Assembly (NCBI RefSeq): GCF_950295315.1
Contig: NC_080164.1
Coordinates: forward strand, 12,493,659-12,557,658
Length of the DNA: 64,000 nucleotides
Direction of reading: 5' to 3'
Source of the DNA: Erinaceus europaeus
Taxonomy: Eukaryota; Chordata; Mammalia; Eulipotyphla; Erinaceidae
Positions 53,801-64,000 of this stretch are shown in pieces. The notes under the pieces are model-generated. The model was not told the origin of the DNA. It searched no databases and saw only the letters and a program-made list of their open reading frames with translations. The translations under genes were made by a program, and so were the position numbers. The number at the start of each line of letters is the position of its first letter. Positions within the stretch are counted from its first letter, which is position 1.

Positions 53801-54871
53801 TAATTTCTCCTTTTTAATTACACTTAGAATATGTGTGTCATGCATGTATGTGTATGCAAAAAGCCAATATATGTCTAATGTAAAAAATAGATTTATAAAA
53901 CTTATTTTTTCATTTAAATATTAAACATACTTTACCTAGACAAAGGGTGATCCTTCATTTTTGCATAGTAATAACTTTTTGATAACCTAGTAAAAATTTC
54001 ATATGGTTATCAGTCTCCTTAGTTTTCCTATGTGATCTTTAATTTTCATGTTTTCCTAGAGATTCATAATTGATCTTGTTTTCAAAATAGTCATTTTTGT
54101 GTTATTGTTAAAAGTCTCAATAGCATTTATACTTGTATAATTCTATGTACTTTAGAATTATATGAGATACTTTGTGATTTTTAAATGAATGTATATGACA
54201 ACATACTACTGAGCACTTCAGAGCACTTAAGTTTTTATTTTGCTTCTGCTCTGTATCCCTTTTTAGTGTGATCCAGAAACAATGAAACCTTCATTATTTT
54301 TACACTGCAATATCCTGTAAGGTTACTATCAAAGTTTAGGAATTTATTAAGGGAACGGATCATTTTTTAGATTCCTAACTAATGTTGACTTGAGGACATG
54401 TCATCAACTGCATATACTTTTTAATATTATTTATCAACTATGTTAGTTATACACATAGATTCTTAGAAATGTCCTAGTTTGGGAGTAGTAAAGATAAAGA
54501 TATGAAATGTGTTTTTTTAGGGCTTGGGCTTCACAGTCATTAAAAGGGTGAAAATACAGTAATGGAATCTACAAGTATGTTTAAAGCAATATTGTTCAAA
54601 ACAACCAACTGTATTTAAACTAATGCAAAAATTAGATAAGCATCTGTGTGGTATAGTTCAATTCGTATCTTATGCATCAATATAAAATAACTATGAAGAG
54701 AGATTTATGAAAGTACATTAATGAATGGGAACAGACAAATATGTATATGCTATGGATAAAATTCTCTAATGACATATTTACATATAGATAAAAACCAAGA
54801 TGATAGAGAGGGAAAATTACTTTCAGAAACCTTTAGATATTTCTAGTAATGAGACTGGTATAAATTCTATC
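53801..54871. other. No recognised feature
   Basis: AT-rich unique-looking sequence; no repeat or exon recognised. Confidence 0.55.
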
Positions 54872-55171
54872 TTTTTAAATTTTTTAAAATTTTTTTAAGA
54901 AAAGAGACATTAACAAAACCATAGAATAAGAGGGGTACAGTTCCACAATTCCCATAACCTGATCTCCACATCCCATCCCCTCCCCTGATAGCCTTCCCAT
55001 TCTCTATCTTTCTGGGAGTATGGATCCAGGGTACTTATGGGATGCAGAGGGTGGAAGATCTGGCTTCTGCAATTGCTTCACCCTGCTGAACATGGGTGTT
55101 GTGGATCCACACTCCCAGTCTGCCTCTCTCTTTCCCTAGTAGGGTGGGACTCTGGGGAAGTGGAGCTCCAG
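54872..55171 (-). mobile_element. L1 3' end, 5'-truncated (~300 bp)
   Basis: Minus orientation of the last 300 bases of the L1 3' UTR: ACCATAGAATAAGAGGGGTAC, TCTGGGAGTATGGATCC, CTGAACATGGGTGTTG, GACTCTGGGGAAGTGGAGCT. T-rich tail at the left edge. Confidence 0.88.
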
Positions 55172-55495
55172 TCTTTTTTACTTTGTACCTGACCAATCAA
55201 ATTTTGTTCTAAAGGTATGTGTTATGTATATTATTTAAATCATGGAAAATTCAGAGGTACAAAGAAGCAAAGCATACTCTCACATGATTTCCTCCTTACC
55301 TACCTCCAGAGGGCTGAGGAGTAAAGATTAACTGTAAACAAACTTCCTTTTATTTTTTTGGTCTAAGCTGGTGATATTTAGGTAGTAACTTCTGCCCATA
55401 GGCAGACCTGAGCCAGGTGGGGTGTCTATATGACTGAAGTTCTCAAATGTGTCTAGAGCAATATTTCAATTCACTTAGAAAAGTTTGATTTCCCA
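55172..55495. other. No recognised feature
   Basis: Unique-looking sequence. Confidence 0.5.
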
Positions 55496-55650
55496 ATGGT
55501 GGTGCACCTGGTTGAGTGCACATATTACAATGTGCAAGGACCTGAGTTTAAGTCCCCAGTCCCCACCTATAGGGAGGAAGGTCCTTCTTCTCAATTTCTG
55601 GCTGTCTCAATCCAATAAGTAAATAGATAATAACAATAATAAAAAATTTT
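55496..55650 (+). repeat. SINE-B, core-deleted
   Basis: TGGTGCACCTGGTTGAGTGC head, TCAATTTCTGGCTGTCTCAATCC and an AATAAA-rich tail. The segment after CCCCACCTATAGGG is shortened. Near-identical flanks aaagtttgatttc and aaagtttgacttt. Confidence 0.85.
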
Positions 55651-56273
55651 AAAGTTTGACTTTCTAATAAGATAATATAAAGCATATATATATATTCCAC
55701 TGTCTGGGAAGTCCAAGCCAATTATTTCCATGAGAGTCTGAATGGGTTGATCCTGAGCCCCCTCTCTGAGGGGTGGTAGGCTGGTCCCCCTGCCTTCATG
55801 AACTTATGATGGACGGGCTTTTCCAGATGGGGTACCTTCATGTACATGCTCCCTCTTTCCCTTTGAACAAAAGCCATGACTTCTTGAGTATGGCCAACCT
55901 GAAACCCACCGCAAATATCCTGGATTTGTTCTACTGCCCACTCCCACCACCTGCATTGTGAGATCATGACCAGATCTTATATGATAACTTCCCAGCTAAG
56001 ATCAAATATCTGACAGGTCGATATTTAACTCTGCATTGTGTGTATGGTTTAATGTTATCTTAACATCTTTCAAACCTTTTGGGTATATCTACTTGGCTAT
56101 CCCCCAATAAAGGAGTCGTTCATGAGGCTTCTTCTAGAGATGGCCTTATGTTTCCTTCCTCTCCACACACTTCACCCTCAGCATCATGGCCCCCCCTAGG
56201 AGTATCAGGGGCTGCCCTGGTCACCACTGCCAGTGGCCAGGGAGGTGGAGAGCCTGGGAATTCTTTTCATAAG
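55651..56273. other. Unrecognised; possible decayed coding insert
   Basis: Higher G+C than its flanks. A minus-strand frame of 81 codons (55,722-55,967) reads CRWWEWAVEQIQDICGGFQV and MKVPHLEKPVHHKFMKAGG, unlike low-complexity artefacts. I cannot assign it; a processed pseudogene or an ERV fragment are possible. Confidence 0.35.
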
Positions 56274-57707
56274 TTTTTTTTAAAGCTGAAGATGGAAGAC
56301 AGTGGTTTTCAGAGGGTGAGTTGTAGTCCCAAGTTTATACTTCAGGTCCTCCTCTGCCATCATGTCCCAGGACCTGAACCCTCCTTCCACCCCAGAGTCT
56401 TTTACTTTGGTGCAGTATACCAACTCCAGTCCAAGTTTTGCTTAGTATTTTCCCTTCTGGTCTTGTTTTTCCAACTTCTGCCTATGAGTGAGATCATCCC
56501 ATATTCATTCAATTGTTTCTGACTTATCTCACTTAACATGATTTCTTCAAGTTCCAGCCAAGATGGGTTAAAGAAGATGAATTCATCATTTTTAATAGCT
56601 AAGTAGTATTCCAATGTGTATACAGACCACAACTTATTCAGCCACTCATCAGTTGTTAGACACCTGTGTTGCTTCCAGGATTTGGCTATTACAAATTATG
56701 CTGCTATGAACATAGGTATGCAGAGATCTTTTTGGATGTGTGTGTTTGGTTCCTTAGGATATATCCCCAGCAGAGGAATTGCAGTGTCATAGGTTAGTTC
56801 CACTTTTAGCCTTTTGAGGGTTCTCCAGACTGCTCTTCACTAAGGTTGGATCAATTTACATTCCCACCAGCACTGCAGAAGGGTTCCTTTGTCCCCACAA
56901 CCTCTCCAGCATTTGTTGCTGCTACCTCTTCTGATGTATGACTTTCTCACAGGGAGTGAAGTGGTATCTCATTGTTGTGTTTATTTTCATTTCTCTGACA
57001 ATCATGACTTGGAGCATTTTTCTCATATATTTGTTGGCCTTTCAGATCTCTTCTATAGTGAATATTCTATTCATATCCTCTCCTTATTTTTGATGGGTTC
57101 GTTGGTTTTCTTGTATCTGAGTTTAGTGAGCTCTCTATATTTTTATTATTAGCCTTTTGTCTGATGTATGACATGTGAAGATTTTCTCCCATTCTGTGGG
57201 AGGGCTCTGTTTGGGTGATAGTTTCCTTTACAGTGCAGAAGCTTTTCTATTGATGTATTATCATTAGTTTATTTTTGATTTAGTATTCTTTGTGATTATG
57301 TTCATGTCATTGATGATGCCTTTAAAATTTAGATGGAAAAGAGTCATGCCAATATTTTCTTCTGAGTATGATAGTTTCTGGTCTAACATTCAAATACTTG
57401 CTCCATTTGGAGTTTACTTTTGTGTTTGGTGAAACATAGTGACTCAATTTCACTTTTCTGCATATTTCAACCCAATTTTTCCAACACCATTTGTTGAAGA
57501 GACTCTCCTTTCTGCACTTAATAGTCTGGGCACTTTTAAATGGCCATAATTCTTTTGTAACCCCAAACAATCCCTTCCTATAGTCATATTTCCCTCAGCA
57601 TGGAGTTCCCAATCCAGTCTCTTTCTCACTCTCTCTGCTTTATATTGGTCTGCTTTGAATTCCCCGTAAATGTCACATCGTTCAAGAAAAGGCACACGCT
57701 GCACTTA
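56274..57707 (-). mobile_element. L1 ORF2 C-terminal third and start of 3' UTR
   Basis: Minus-strand frames carry [35 protein letters not shown] and VYTLEYYLAIKNDE...GMISLIGRS, the conserved ORF2 C-terminal blocks in order, broken by frameshifts. The UTR runs to a poly-T at 56,274. It retains more of the C-terminus than the 15-19 kb copy. Confidence 0.87.
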
Positions 57708-58005
57708 CCTTTCTTTCCTTCTTTTTTTTTTTTTTTTTAGGTTTTTAATTTATTCCCTTTTGTTGCCCTTGCTATTTTCATTATTGTTGTTGTTATTGAT
57801 GTTGTCATTGTTGGAAAGGACAGATAGAAATGGAGAGAGGAGGGGAAGACAGAGAGGGGAGAGAGACAGACACCTGAAGACCTGATTGACTGCCTGTGAA
57901 GTGATTCCCCTGCTGGTGGGGAGCCAGGGGCTTGAACTGGGATCCTGACTCTGGTCCTTGTGCTTTGTGCCACCTGCTTAACCAGCTGCACTGCCACCCA
58001 ACTCC
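57708..58005 (-). repeat. SINE-A short form
   Basis: Flanked by ctgcactta (57,699-57,707 and 58,006-58,014). Long T18 at the tail; full head ending CACCCAACTCC. Confidence 0.93.
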
Positions 58006-58157
58006 CTGCACTTATATTTTCTATATATGGTCTGTGCTATGTAGAAGTTAGACAGAGTACAGAAACTCTACATAATTTGTATTGCATAAAAATAAATGCC
58101 ATTCTCTGACATTGTCATTTTTTGAAACAGTTCCTATGTTTCCTTCCAAATAAACTA

Positions 58158-58482
58158 TTTTTTGTTTTTGTTCTTGTTCTTGCCTCCAGGGTTATTGCTG
58201 GGGCTTGGTACCTGTACTACAAAGCCCCTGATCCTGGAGACCATCTTTCTCCATTGTTGTTGTTCTTTTGTTGCTGTTATTGTTGAATAGAACAGAAAGA
58301 AATTGATAGAGGAGAGGAAGATAGAGAGGAGGAGAGAAAGGTAGACACCTGCTGACTTGTTTCACCACTTGTGACATGACCCCTCTGCAGGTGGGGAGCT
58401 GGGGGCTTGAACCAGGGTCCTTGAGCAGGCCCTTGTCCTTCACAGTATGTGTGCTTATCCTGGTGTGCTACTCTTGATCCAC
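58158..58482 (-). repeat. SINE-A long form
   Basis: Module GCCTCCAGGGTTATTGCTGG to CTCCTGGAGACCATC..., GAACAGAAAGAAATTG, CTCTGCAGGTGGGG, diverged head. Flanks ccaaataa on both sides. Confidence 0.88.
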
Positions 58483-58669
58483 CAAATAACCTAGTTTAAG
58501 GTAGAACAAGAATCAAATATTTCATGGCAATATGCCTACAGAATTATGCTGTTGTTAGATTACCTTGCATTAAAAAACATTCTTATTCTATTACTTTTCC
58601 CTCAAACTTTCAGTATGCCTCTTCCTACCAGACAGTGGAATTCCTGGGCTTGTTATATGTTCCACACTG

Positions 58670-58755
58670 ACAAATGTATCCATTTCCTAATGTCATTAGG
58701 AAATGGATACATTTGGATACAAATGGATACACAAATGTATCCATTTCCTAATGTC
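58670..58755. repeat. Perfect hairpin flanked by 25-bp direct repeats
   Basis: Direct repeat acaaatgtatccatttcctaatgtc-type unit at 58,670-58,694 and 58,731-58,755 (25 of 25 identical). The inverted copy at 58,695-58,715 pairs perfectly over 21 bp with 58,671-58,691, leaving a 3-base loop (GTC). Confidence 0.95.
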
Positions 58756-58899
58756 TTATCTTCTTTTACCAAGAGTTCTTTAGTTTCAGTCTCTCTACTA
58801 TTGCCTCTCTATAATTTCATGCAAAAAAAATCACATTTGGTTTCTTACACCAAGTTTTTCAATCAAGTACAATGCCAGATATACTTTGGGGACACTTAG

Positions 58900-58901
<2 letters not shown>

Positions 58902-58978
<77 letters not shown>

Positions 58979-58980
58979 AG
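58902..58980. repeat. (GT)n(GA)n compound microsatellite
   Basis: About 18 GT units then about 16 GA units and GGGAGA variants. Confidence 0.95.
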
Positions 58981-59164
58981 AATGAGAGAACTGCAGCTTC
59001 AGAAAGGGAGAGACAGACAGAGAAGGAGGAAGACACCAGTGGACTGAAGCTGCCTCCAGTTTGGTGAAGGGGCAAGATTAACCTTTGTCACACACATGAC
59101 AAATTCAGCATACTGGTCAGGTAAGATATTTTGCCTGCCCTTTTCTGTGACTTTAATACATTTA

Positions 59165-59326
59165 AAAATATTTTTATTTATTTTATTTTAATGAGAAAGA
59201 GCAGATACAGAGGGAAAGATACCAAGAAAGTTCTGGCTTATGGTGGTGCTGAGAATTAAACCTGGGACCTCTGACTTGGGCTTGAAAGGTTTTTGCATAA
59301 CCACTATGCTAGCTCCCCAGCCCTAA
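59165..59326 (-). repeat. SINE-C
   Basis: TATTTTAATGAGAAAGAGCAG, TTCTGGCTTATGGTGGTGCT, AATTAAACCTGGGACCTCTG, GCATAACCACTATGCTAGCTCCC. Confidence 0.88.
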
Positions 59327-59825
59327 GTTTTCAATTCATTTTAAAGAAACTGAAAGTATGGGAGATTTACTTTAATGCACAATTGTTCAAATGTTAAAAG
59401 AATATATTACATGCAAGATAAAATGAGTACATGTCAAGGTCATGTTTTGTTTATTGAGGATGAGGCCGCCAGGATGCCAAAGCCACTTCAAAAATATTGG
59501 TTCTATCCAGATATTTTTAATGACTAAGGGAATGCTCAAATAAAATGGATAGTTCATGTATAAAATGAGTTAATGTCCAAAGAGAATATCTGGTACAAAA
59601 CTTTTTCAGTTTGCACCAAAATACAATTGAGATCACCTCTCCTACATGCTCTCCATCTTTTGCAGGCTAATATGAATCCCTGGAAAGTTGTAACTGTTTT
59701 AAATAATAGTAAATAGAAAAAAATAGGGATTATATAAAATTAGAGAACTGGGTAATCCCTTGGTAAGTTGTTAGTCATCATCAAACAGATCATTGAAGAA
59801 AAAACCCAAGAAGAACTTTCAGGGG
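59327..59825. other. No recognised feature
   Basis: Unique-looking AT-rich sequence. Confidence 0.55.
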
Positions 59826-60110
59826 ATCTTCAAGTGGCTCATCCAATCATGCAAGAGCGAGCACAGGTCCCAACAGGAAGATTCAGGCTCAAGGTCAACC
59901 GAAGAGACATTACAGGGGCAGTGGAGCAGCGCTGTTGTGTTTCTCCTTCTCTCTCTCCCTATCACTCTTCTCCCCTTTCTCTCTCCATTCCTCATCTCCT
60001 ATCTCTAGGAAAGAATTAAAAAAAAAAAAAAAAAAAATGGCCGCCCGGAACAGTGGAATCACAGGGGCACCAAGTTCCAGAGACGAACATGGAGGCCAAA
60101 GATAAAGTAC
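59826..60110 (+). repeat. Variant SINE with different head and the 3' module
   Basis: Head AAGTGGCTCATCCAATCATG / AGAGCGAGCACAGGTCCC differs from SINE-A/B. Then a TCTCTCTCC tract, A19, and a module variant GGCCGCCCGGAACAGTGGAA...CATGGAGGCC. Confidence 0.65.
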
Positions 60111-60139
60111 AATAGAATCCAGCAGGTAATTACTTGCCA

Positions 60140-60350
60140 AACACTGAAGAATAGTTCCCGAGGCTTGCGGTGCTCAGGTTCAGAACCTGGTACATCATGG
60201 GAGTAGCATGGCACTGAGTGGCTCTGGCACTGTGGCAAATGTTTTACTTGTTTTCGCTGTCTGTCTGTCTGTCTCTCTGCCTCTCTATCTGAATGAAAAA
60301 GTGTCCAGAAGTGGTGAAAGTGTACATGTGTGAGCTCCCAGGCTAATCAA
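60140..60350 (+). repeat. SINE-D
   Basis: GCTCAGGTTCAGAACCTGGTAC (B-box-like), GCACTGAGTGGCTCTGGCAC, (CTGT)n, then CTCTCTATCTGAATGAAAAAGTG. Confidence 0.65.
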
Positions 60351-60647
60351 ATTAACTTCTTAAAAAAAAAAAAGAGAGAAAACTTTCACTGTTGCTTTCC
60401 ATGTTTTGCATGATTTTTCTTCAGCTGAATTTCTGAATAATGACAATATTCTTTAGCATTACAATAACATCAGTGAAAAGATGGTTGCATTTGATGCAAA
60501 GAAAGTTATTTATCATTTCTGATGAGATCTGAAGGCATTGGAAGTTCAGGGTCTCTTAGTTTTTTTATGCAACAAGACCTTTGTATCCTATGGAAGAAAA
60601 TTCAGATTTTCCTCTTTGGGTTCCTCTAGTCAAGAAAACAGATGTGG

Positions 60648-60962
60648 GAGTTGGGCGGTAGTGCAGCAGGTTAAGCACACATGGCGCAGAGCGCAAGGAC
60701 CTGAGTAAGGATCCTGGTTCAAGCCCCCAGCTTCCAACCTGCAGCGGTTTCACTTCACAGGTGGTAAAGCAGGTCTGTAGGTCTCTAGCTGTCTCTCCTC
60801 CTCTCTGTTTTCTCCCTTCTCTCTCTAATTGTCTCTGTCCTATCCAATAATGACGATATCAATAACAACAATAATAATAGCTACAACAACAATAAAAAGA
60901 CAACAAGGGCAACAAAAGAGAAAATAAATAAATAAATAAATATAAAAAATTAAACAAAAGAA
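60648..60962 (+). repeat. SINE-A short form
   Basis: GGGAGTTGGGCGGTAGTGCA, GGTTCAAGCCCCC, CAATAATGACGATATCAATAAC linker and (AAAT)n tail; acagatgt occurs on both sides. Confidence 0.93.
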
Positions 60963-61446
60963 AAAGACAGATGTAGAGCCAATTACAGTAGAATATGATG
61001 AGTTAGTCTTTCCAGCAATCTCCCCGCCAGTCTCTCCCTCAGGAGAGCAGCTCCTCACACCAGGTCCCCTCCTTCAAAGCTACCTGAAATTTGTCTCTGA
61101 AATCATGCTATGTATTGACTGCACAAAATAGCCATAATAAACTTTTATGTTTCAATTCCAAGTTGGAAATAGCTTTCAAAAAATGCAGGGCATGATTCTC
61201 TGACTCCTGAACCTGAGGATATAAAAATAACTTAAATTGATTAGATGTTTCCTGGTCATTATGCTAAATACAGAGTACTACTATTGACTGTCACTCACCA
61301 GTGACCCAGAAACCAGCAAGTCATAAAGGACATATTGTTCCCCTATAGTAACATCACCCTGCTCTGTTTCTAAATGATTATATCTGCTTTGTGGGATATT
61401 GTGTCCCCTGGAACATTAAACTGATATGGCTTTGATAGTACAATGA
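60963..61446. other. No recognised feature
   Basis: Unique-looking sequence. Confidence 0.55.
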
Positions 61447-61460
61447 AAATATCCATCATT

Positions 61461-61778
61461 GGGGGGCGAGACAGTGGCACACTAGGTTAAGTGTATACAG
61501 TAAGAAGCACAAGGACCCGTGCACAGATCCCAGTTTGAGACCCTGGCTCCCCATCTGCAGGGGGGTCATTTCACAAGCAGTGAACAGGTCTGCAGGTGTC
61601 TATCCTCCTCTTTCTTCCTCTAAATATCCCACTCAAATTCTCTCTGTTATATCCAAAAGAAAAGAAAAAGAAAATGAAAATGAAAGTGAAAAAATAGCCA
61701 CAGGAACAATGGATTTGTAGTGTGAGTACCTAGCCCCAGTAATAAGCAGAGAGGCAGAAAAAAAAAAAAAAGAAAAAA
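61461..61778 (+). repeat. SINE-A long form
   Basis: Flanks aatatccatcattg (61,447-61,460) and aaaatccaacattg (61,779-61,792). The CAA linker is replaced by a GAAAAT-rich run; the module is present (AGCCACAGGAACAATGGATT). Confidence 0.88.
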
Positions 61779-61792
61779 AAATCCAACATTGT

Positions 61793-62299
61793 TGTGTTGT
61801 ACTCTGTATAACATGATATAAATGTGTGATGGATAAATTATTATATCATTAAACAAATTAGACCAGTGCCACAGTGTGAATTGATAAATTTATCTTTAAC
61901 ATTTCCATCTGAAAAATGGGAGAAGGGACAATTAAGTAGCAAACTAATAAAATACAGCTCCCAAAACAGTTCAGAAAAATCTTCTGTAATACAAGATTCT
62001 GAGCATTAGAATGCAGAAGAAGTGATCTTCTAAGTTTTTAAAGGGATAATTGAATAGTTAATCTTGTTCTATATTACTTTGAAAATACATTCAACATTCC
62101 ATTGTGTTCAATTACACTCCTGATTGCTCAGATGAAGGAAGTCTGGGAAGGTTGCAAGATACTTAGCTCTGAATTGCTGATCAAGTGTTTCTCATTGCCC
62201 TTGCATCCTGAAAGTGTACATCTTAGGTCCCTTGCACATATCTAGGGATTTTCGTTCTGATTTACTTTGGCAGTAATGATGTTTTTTTTTTTTTTTTTT
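61793..62299. other. No recognised feature
   Basis: Unique-looking AT-rich sequence ending in a T21-G9 run at 62,281-62,309. Confidence 0.5.
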
Positions 62300-62545
62300 T
62301 GGGGGGGGTGGTGGTATCTCACCTGGTATAGCAGATGCTCAAGGGCACTGTTATCCACAGCCAGGAAGCTTCACAAGTGATAAGGCAGTGCTGCAGGTCT
62401 CTTTCCCTCTCCCTCTCCCTCTCCCTCTCCCTCTCCCTCTCCCTCTCCCTCTCCCTCTCCCTCTCCCTCTCCCTCTCCCTCTCCCTCTCCCTCTCCCTCT
62501 CCCTCTCCCTCTCTCCCAGCCTCGCCTCTCCCCTTCTAGTAAATA
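62300..62545 (+). repeat. SINE-B with hexanucleotide expansion
   Basis: GGTGGTGGTATCTCACCTGG head, shortened core GGAAGCTTCACAAGTGATAAGG, CAGTGCTGCAGGTCTCT, then (CCCTCT)n and TAGTAAATAAAG. Confidence 0.82.
62403..62512. repeat. (CCCTCT)18 microsatellite
   Basis: About 108 bases of perfect CCCTCT hexamers in the SINE-B pyrimidine tract. Confidence 0.95.
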
Positions 62546-62547
62546 AA

Positions 62548-62770
62548 GAGTGGGGCCAGATGGTGATGCACCTAGTTCAGTGTACAGGTTATAATGTGCA
62601 AGGACACAAGTTTGAATACCTGGCCTGGTCCCCACCTGCAGGGGGAAAGCTTTGAAAGTGGTGAATCAGGGTTGCAGGTGTCTCTCTCTGTCTCTGTCCC
62701 CCTCTATCACCGCTTCCCTTTCAATTTCTGGCTGTCTCTATCTAGTAAATAAATAAATATGATTTTAAAA
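62548..62770 (+). repeat. SINE-B
   Basis: GGCCAGATGGTGATGCACC, CCCCACCTGCAGGGGGAAAGC, TTCAATTTCTGGCTGTCTC, (AAAT)n. Confidence 0.9.
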
Positions 62771-62773
62771 GTT

Positions 62774-62992
62774 AGGGGCTAGGTGGTGGTGCACCTGGTT
62801 GAGTGCACGTGTTACAACTTGTAAAGACCCGGATTTGAGCCCCAGTTCCCACCTACAGGGGAAAGTTTCCCAAGTAGAGAGACAGTGCTGCTGCAGGTAT
62901 CTCTCTTTCTCTCTCCCTGCCTCACACTATCCTCTCGATTTCCAGCCGTGTCTATCCAATAAATAAATAAAGATAATAAAAAATTAAAAAGA
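62774..62992 (+). repeat. SINE-B, third in series
   Basis: GGTGGTGGTGCACCTGGTTG, GGATTTGAGCCCCAG, TCCAATAAATAAATAAAG. Three SINE-Bs in a row, each in the tail of the previous one. Confidence 0.92.
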
Positions 62993-63009
62993 GGCATTTA
63001 AAAATGTTT

Positions 63010-63105
63010 TTAAAAAAGATAGGGGAAAATAATCTCCAGGGACACTGGAGTTATGCAGGCATCAAGCTCTAGTGAGAAGCCTAGTGGCAGTAGTAGTGTT
63101 TATGA
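63010..63105 (+). repeat. Detached SINE 3' module
   Basis: AATCTCCAGGGACACTGGAG, CAGGCATCAAGCTCTAGTGA and AGCCTAGTGGCAG resemble the module. It is probably the tail of the first SINE of the cluster, displaced by the later insertions. Confidence 0.6.
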
Positions 63106-63336
63106 AGGTCGAAGCTAGTTTTGTCTAATTCTTCCCTTCATAATTATTATTCTAAAATGTTACAAAAACCCCATACTTGTTCCAAGAGCAGTGATTTCCT
63201 GAAGAAAAATTTTAAAAAATATTTCCATTTCCCAAATAGTATTTCTCTACTGATTCCAAGACATAACTAAAGAAGAACCTATTTAAGAAACAAAGAAAAA
63301 AAAGATGTTACTGACTATACTAGTTTTTTTTCCTTT

Positions 63337-63388
63337 TCTTATCCTATTTTTGTTAGTGTTTCCTTTTTATAAATAAAAATGTTAAAAA
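63337..63388 (+). mobile_element. L1 3' terminal ~50 bp
   Basis: TTCTTATCCTATTTTTGTTA and TGTTTCCTTTTTATAAATAA match the final bases of the L1 3' UTR at 14,967-15,030 (reversed), with A-tail. Confidence 0.7.
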
Positions 63389-63586
63389 AGATGTCAATGG
63401 AAGTACTTAGCACCCTGTGTGACACAAATGCCAGCTTTAGATACACAAGCAGAATGTCATCCTGCAAGATAAGCAGAAGAAAGGATGTTTGCATTTGCTT
63501 TATTTCTCAGAAAAACAAAAAGTGGCTTATAACAAAGGTAAAATGTATATGGGCCCTAGATCAGATTGATGACATAAGATTTAATG

Positions 63587-63587
<1 letters not shown>

Positions 63588-63640
<53 letters not shown>
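63588..63640. repeat. (TA)n microsatellite
   Basis: About 26 TA units. Confidence 0.95.
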
Positions 63641-63654
63641 CCTCATGTTTGAGA

Positions 63655-64000
63655 TCTACTTTCTGACCTAATACACCTTTCTATCCCTCCTCTAAACTCT
63701 GACACCATCTTCCCAGACAGTATCTTTGGTTCACCTGTATGCTAGCTATCAGACTCAAGCAAAAATTACTAAAGTCTTGGGCCTCATGCAATATATCTAA
63801 AACAGACTTCACACCTTCTTCCCGCACAAAGACCCCTACTTTCATCTGCTCTAGTCTTACCTTTAAGCTCCTGTTTATTAAACAATTTGTCCTGCTTTAT
63901 ATCTTAACACCTGTCTGCCACCAAATTGCAGATGTTACCATTGCCATCTTGACTTCCTTGGGCAGACAACCTCAACAATGTTTCCCAGAACCTCACCTCC
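63655..64000 (+). mobile_element. L1 3' UTR, continues past window
   Basis: Collinear with 48,765-49,230 (ACACCATCTTCCCAGACAGT, CTGTATGCTAGCTATCAGAC, CCTGCTTTATATCTTA, CAACAATGTTTCCCAGAACC); 5' start near 63,655, with the 3' end outside. Confidence 0.82.

Noticed and set aside
56079..56522. 147-codon plus-strand frame
   Set aside because: Runs antisense through an L1 3' UTR and ORF2 C-terminus; no conserved domain.
62335..62655. Leu-Ser (and antisense Gly-Arg) repeat frames
   Set aside because: Translation of the (CCCTCT)18 repeat in a SINE-B.
62300..62992. CRISPR-like spaced repeats
   Set aside because: Repeats are ~220-bp SINE-Bs with A-rich tails in mammalian DNA, not short repeats with unique spacers.

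Overview
This is mammalian intergenic or intronic DNA packed with retrotransposons. I found no host protein-coding exon, rRNA, tRNA gene or CpG island. The dominant repeats are tRNA-derived SINEs with an A/B-box head, a fixed CCCCACCTGCAGG core and a pyrimidine tract, ending in CAA/TAA or AATAAA tails. I recognise these as the ERI-type SINEs of hedgehogs (Erinaceidae), so the source is probably Erinaceus or a close relative. That rests on recognition, not a search. I use working names. SINE-A has a GGGTTAAGCGC-type head and a CAA/TAA tail; its 'long' form adds a roughly 65-base 3' module. SINE-B has a CACCTGGTTGAGTGCAC-type head and AATAAA tails. SINE-C has a GGTTATGCAAA head and GCTCTGGT end. 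SINE-D is a rarer relative.

The second layer is L1. Both arms carry old ORF2 pieces (1.1-2.3, 12.6-13.4, 25.1-26.0, 26.4-27.2, 34.2-35.7, 36.5-37.1, 41.9-42.6, 50.1-52.9 and 56.3-57.7 kb). There are also two younger copies with intact 5' ends but large internal deletions: minus strand 14,967-19,525 and plus strand 21,636-23,365. Comparing copies defines an L1 lineage with a 3' UTR of about 2.2 kb. Pieces of that UTR recur at 27.7, 29.5, 31.7, 48.8, 54.9, 63.3 and 63.7 kb. Three LTRs of one ERV family lie at 30.1, 43.5 and 52.1 kb; two have apparent 6-bp target duplications and none has an internal retroviral gene.

The most notable content is a non-L1 LINE. A 1,437-bp piece at 9,534-10,970 (minus strand) encodes a reverse transcriptase of the I/Jockey-like type, in essentially one reading frame with one clear premature stop. 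It is flanked by a perfect 11-bp target duplication. A 325-bp copy about 93% identical (hand count) sits in the 5' UTR of the 15-19.5 kb L1, with a 10-11 bp duplication. A third 199-bp insertion at 47.1 kb joins the last ~45 bases of this LINE to an unrelated ~140-base body, like a RIME-type non-autonomous partner. Such a lineage is not part of the usual mammalian L1/L2/RTE set, so it is the best candidate here for an under-described or horizontally acquired element.

Other structure includes a 158-bp inverted repeat with arms 850 bp apart (2.8/3.8 kb), a perfect hairpin flanked by 25-bp direct repeats (58.7 kb), several microsatellites, a 340-base purine tract (44.4 kb) and multi-level nested insertions. 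The parts do not form a pathway. They record successive waves: old L1/L2, then SINE-B/C and ERV LTRs, then the I-like LINE, younger L1 and SINE-A.
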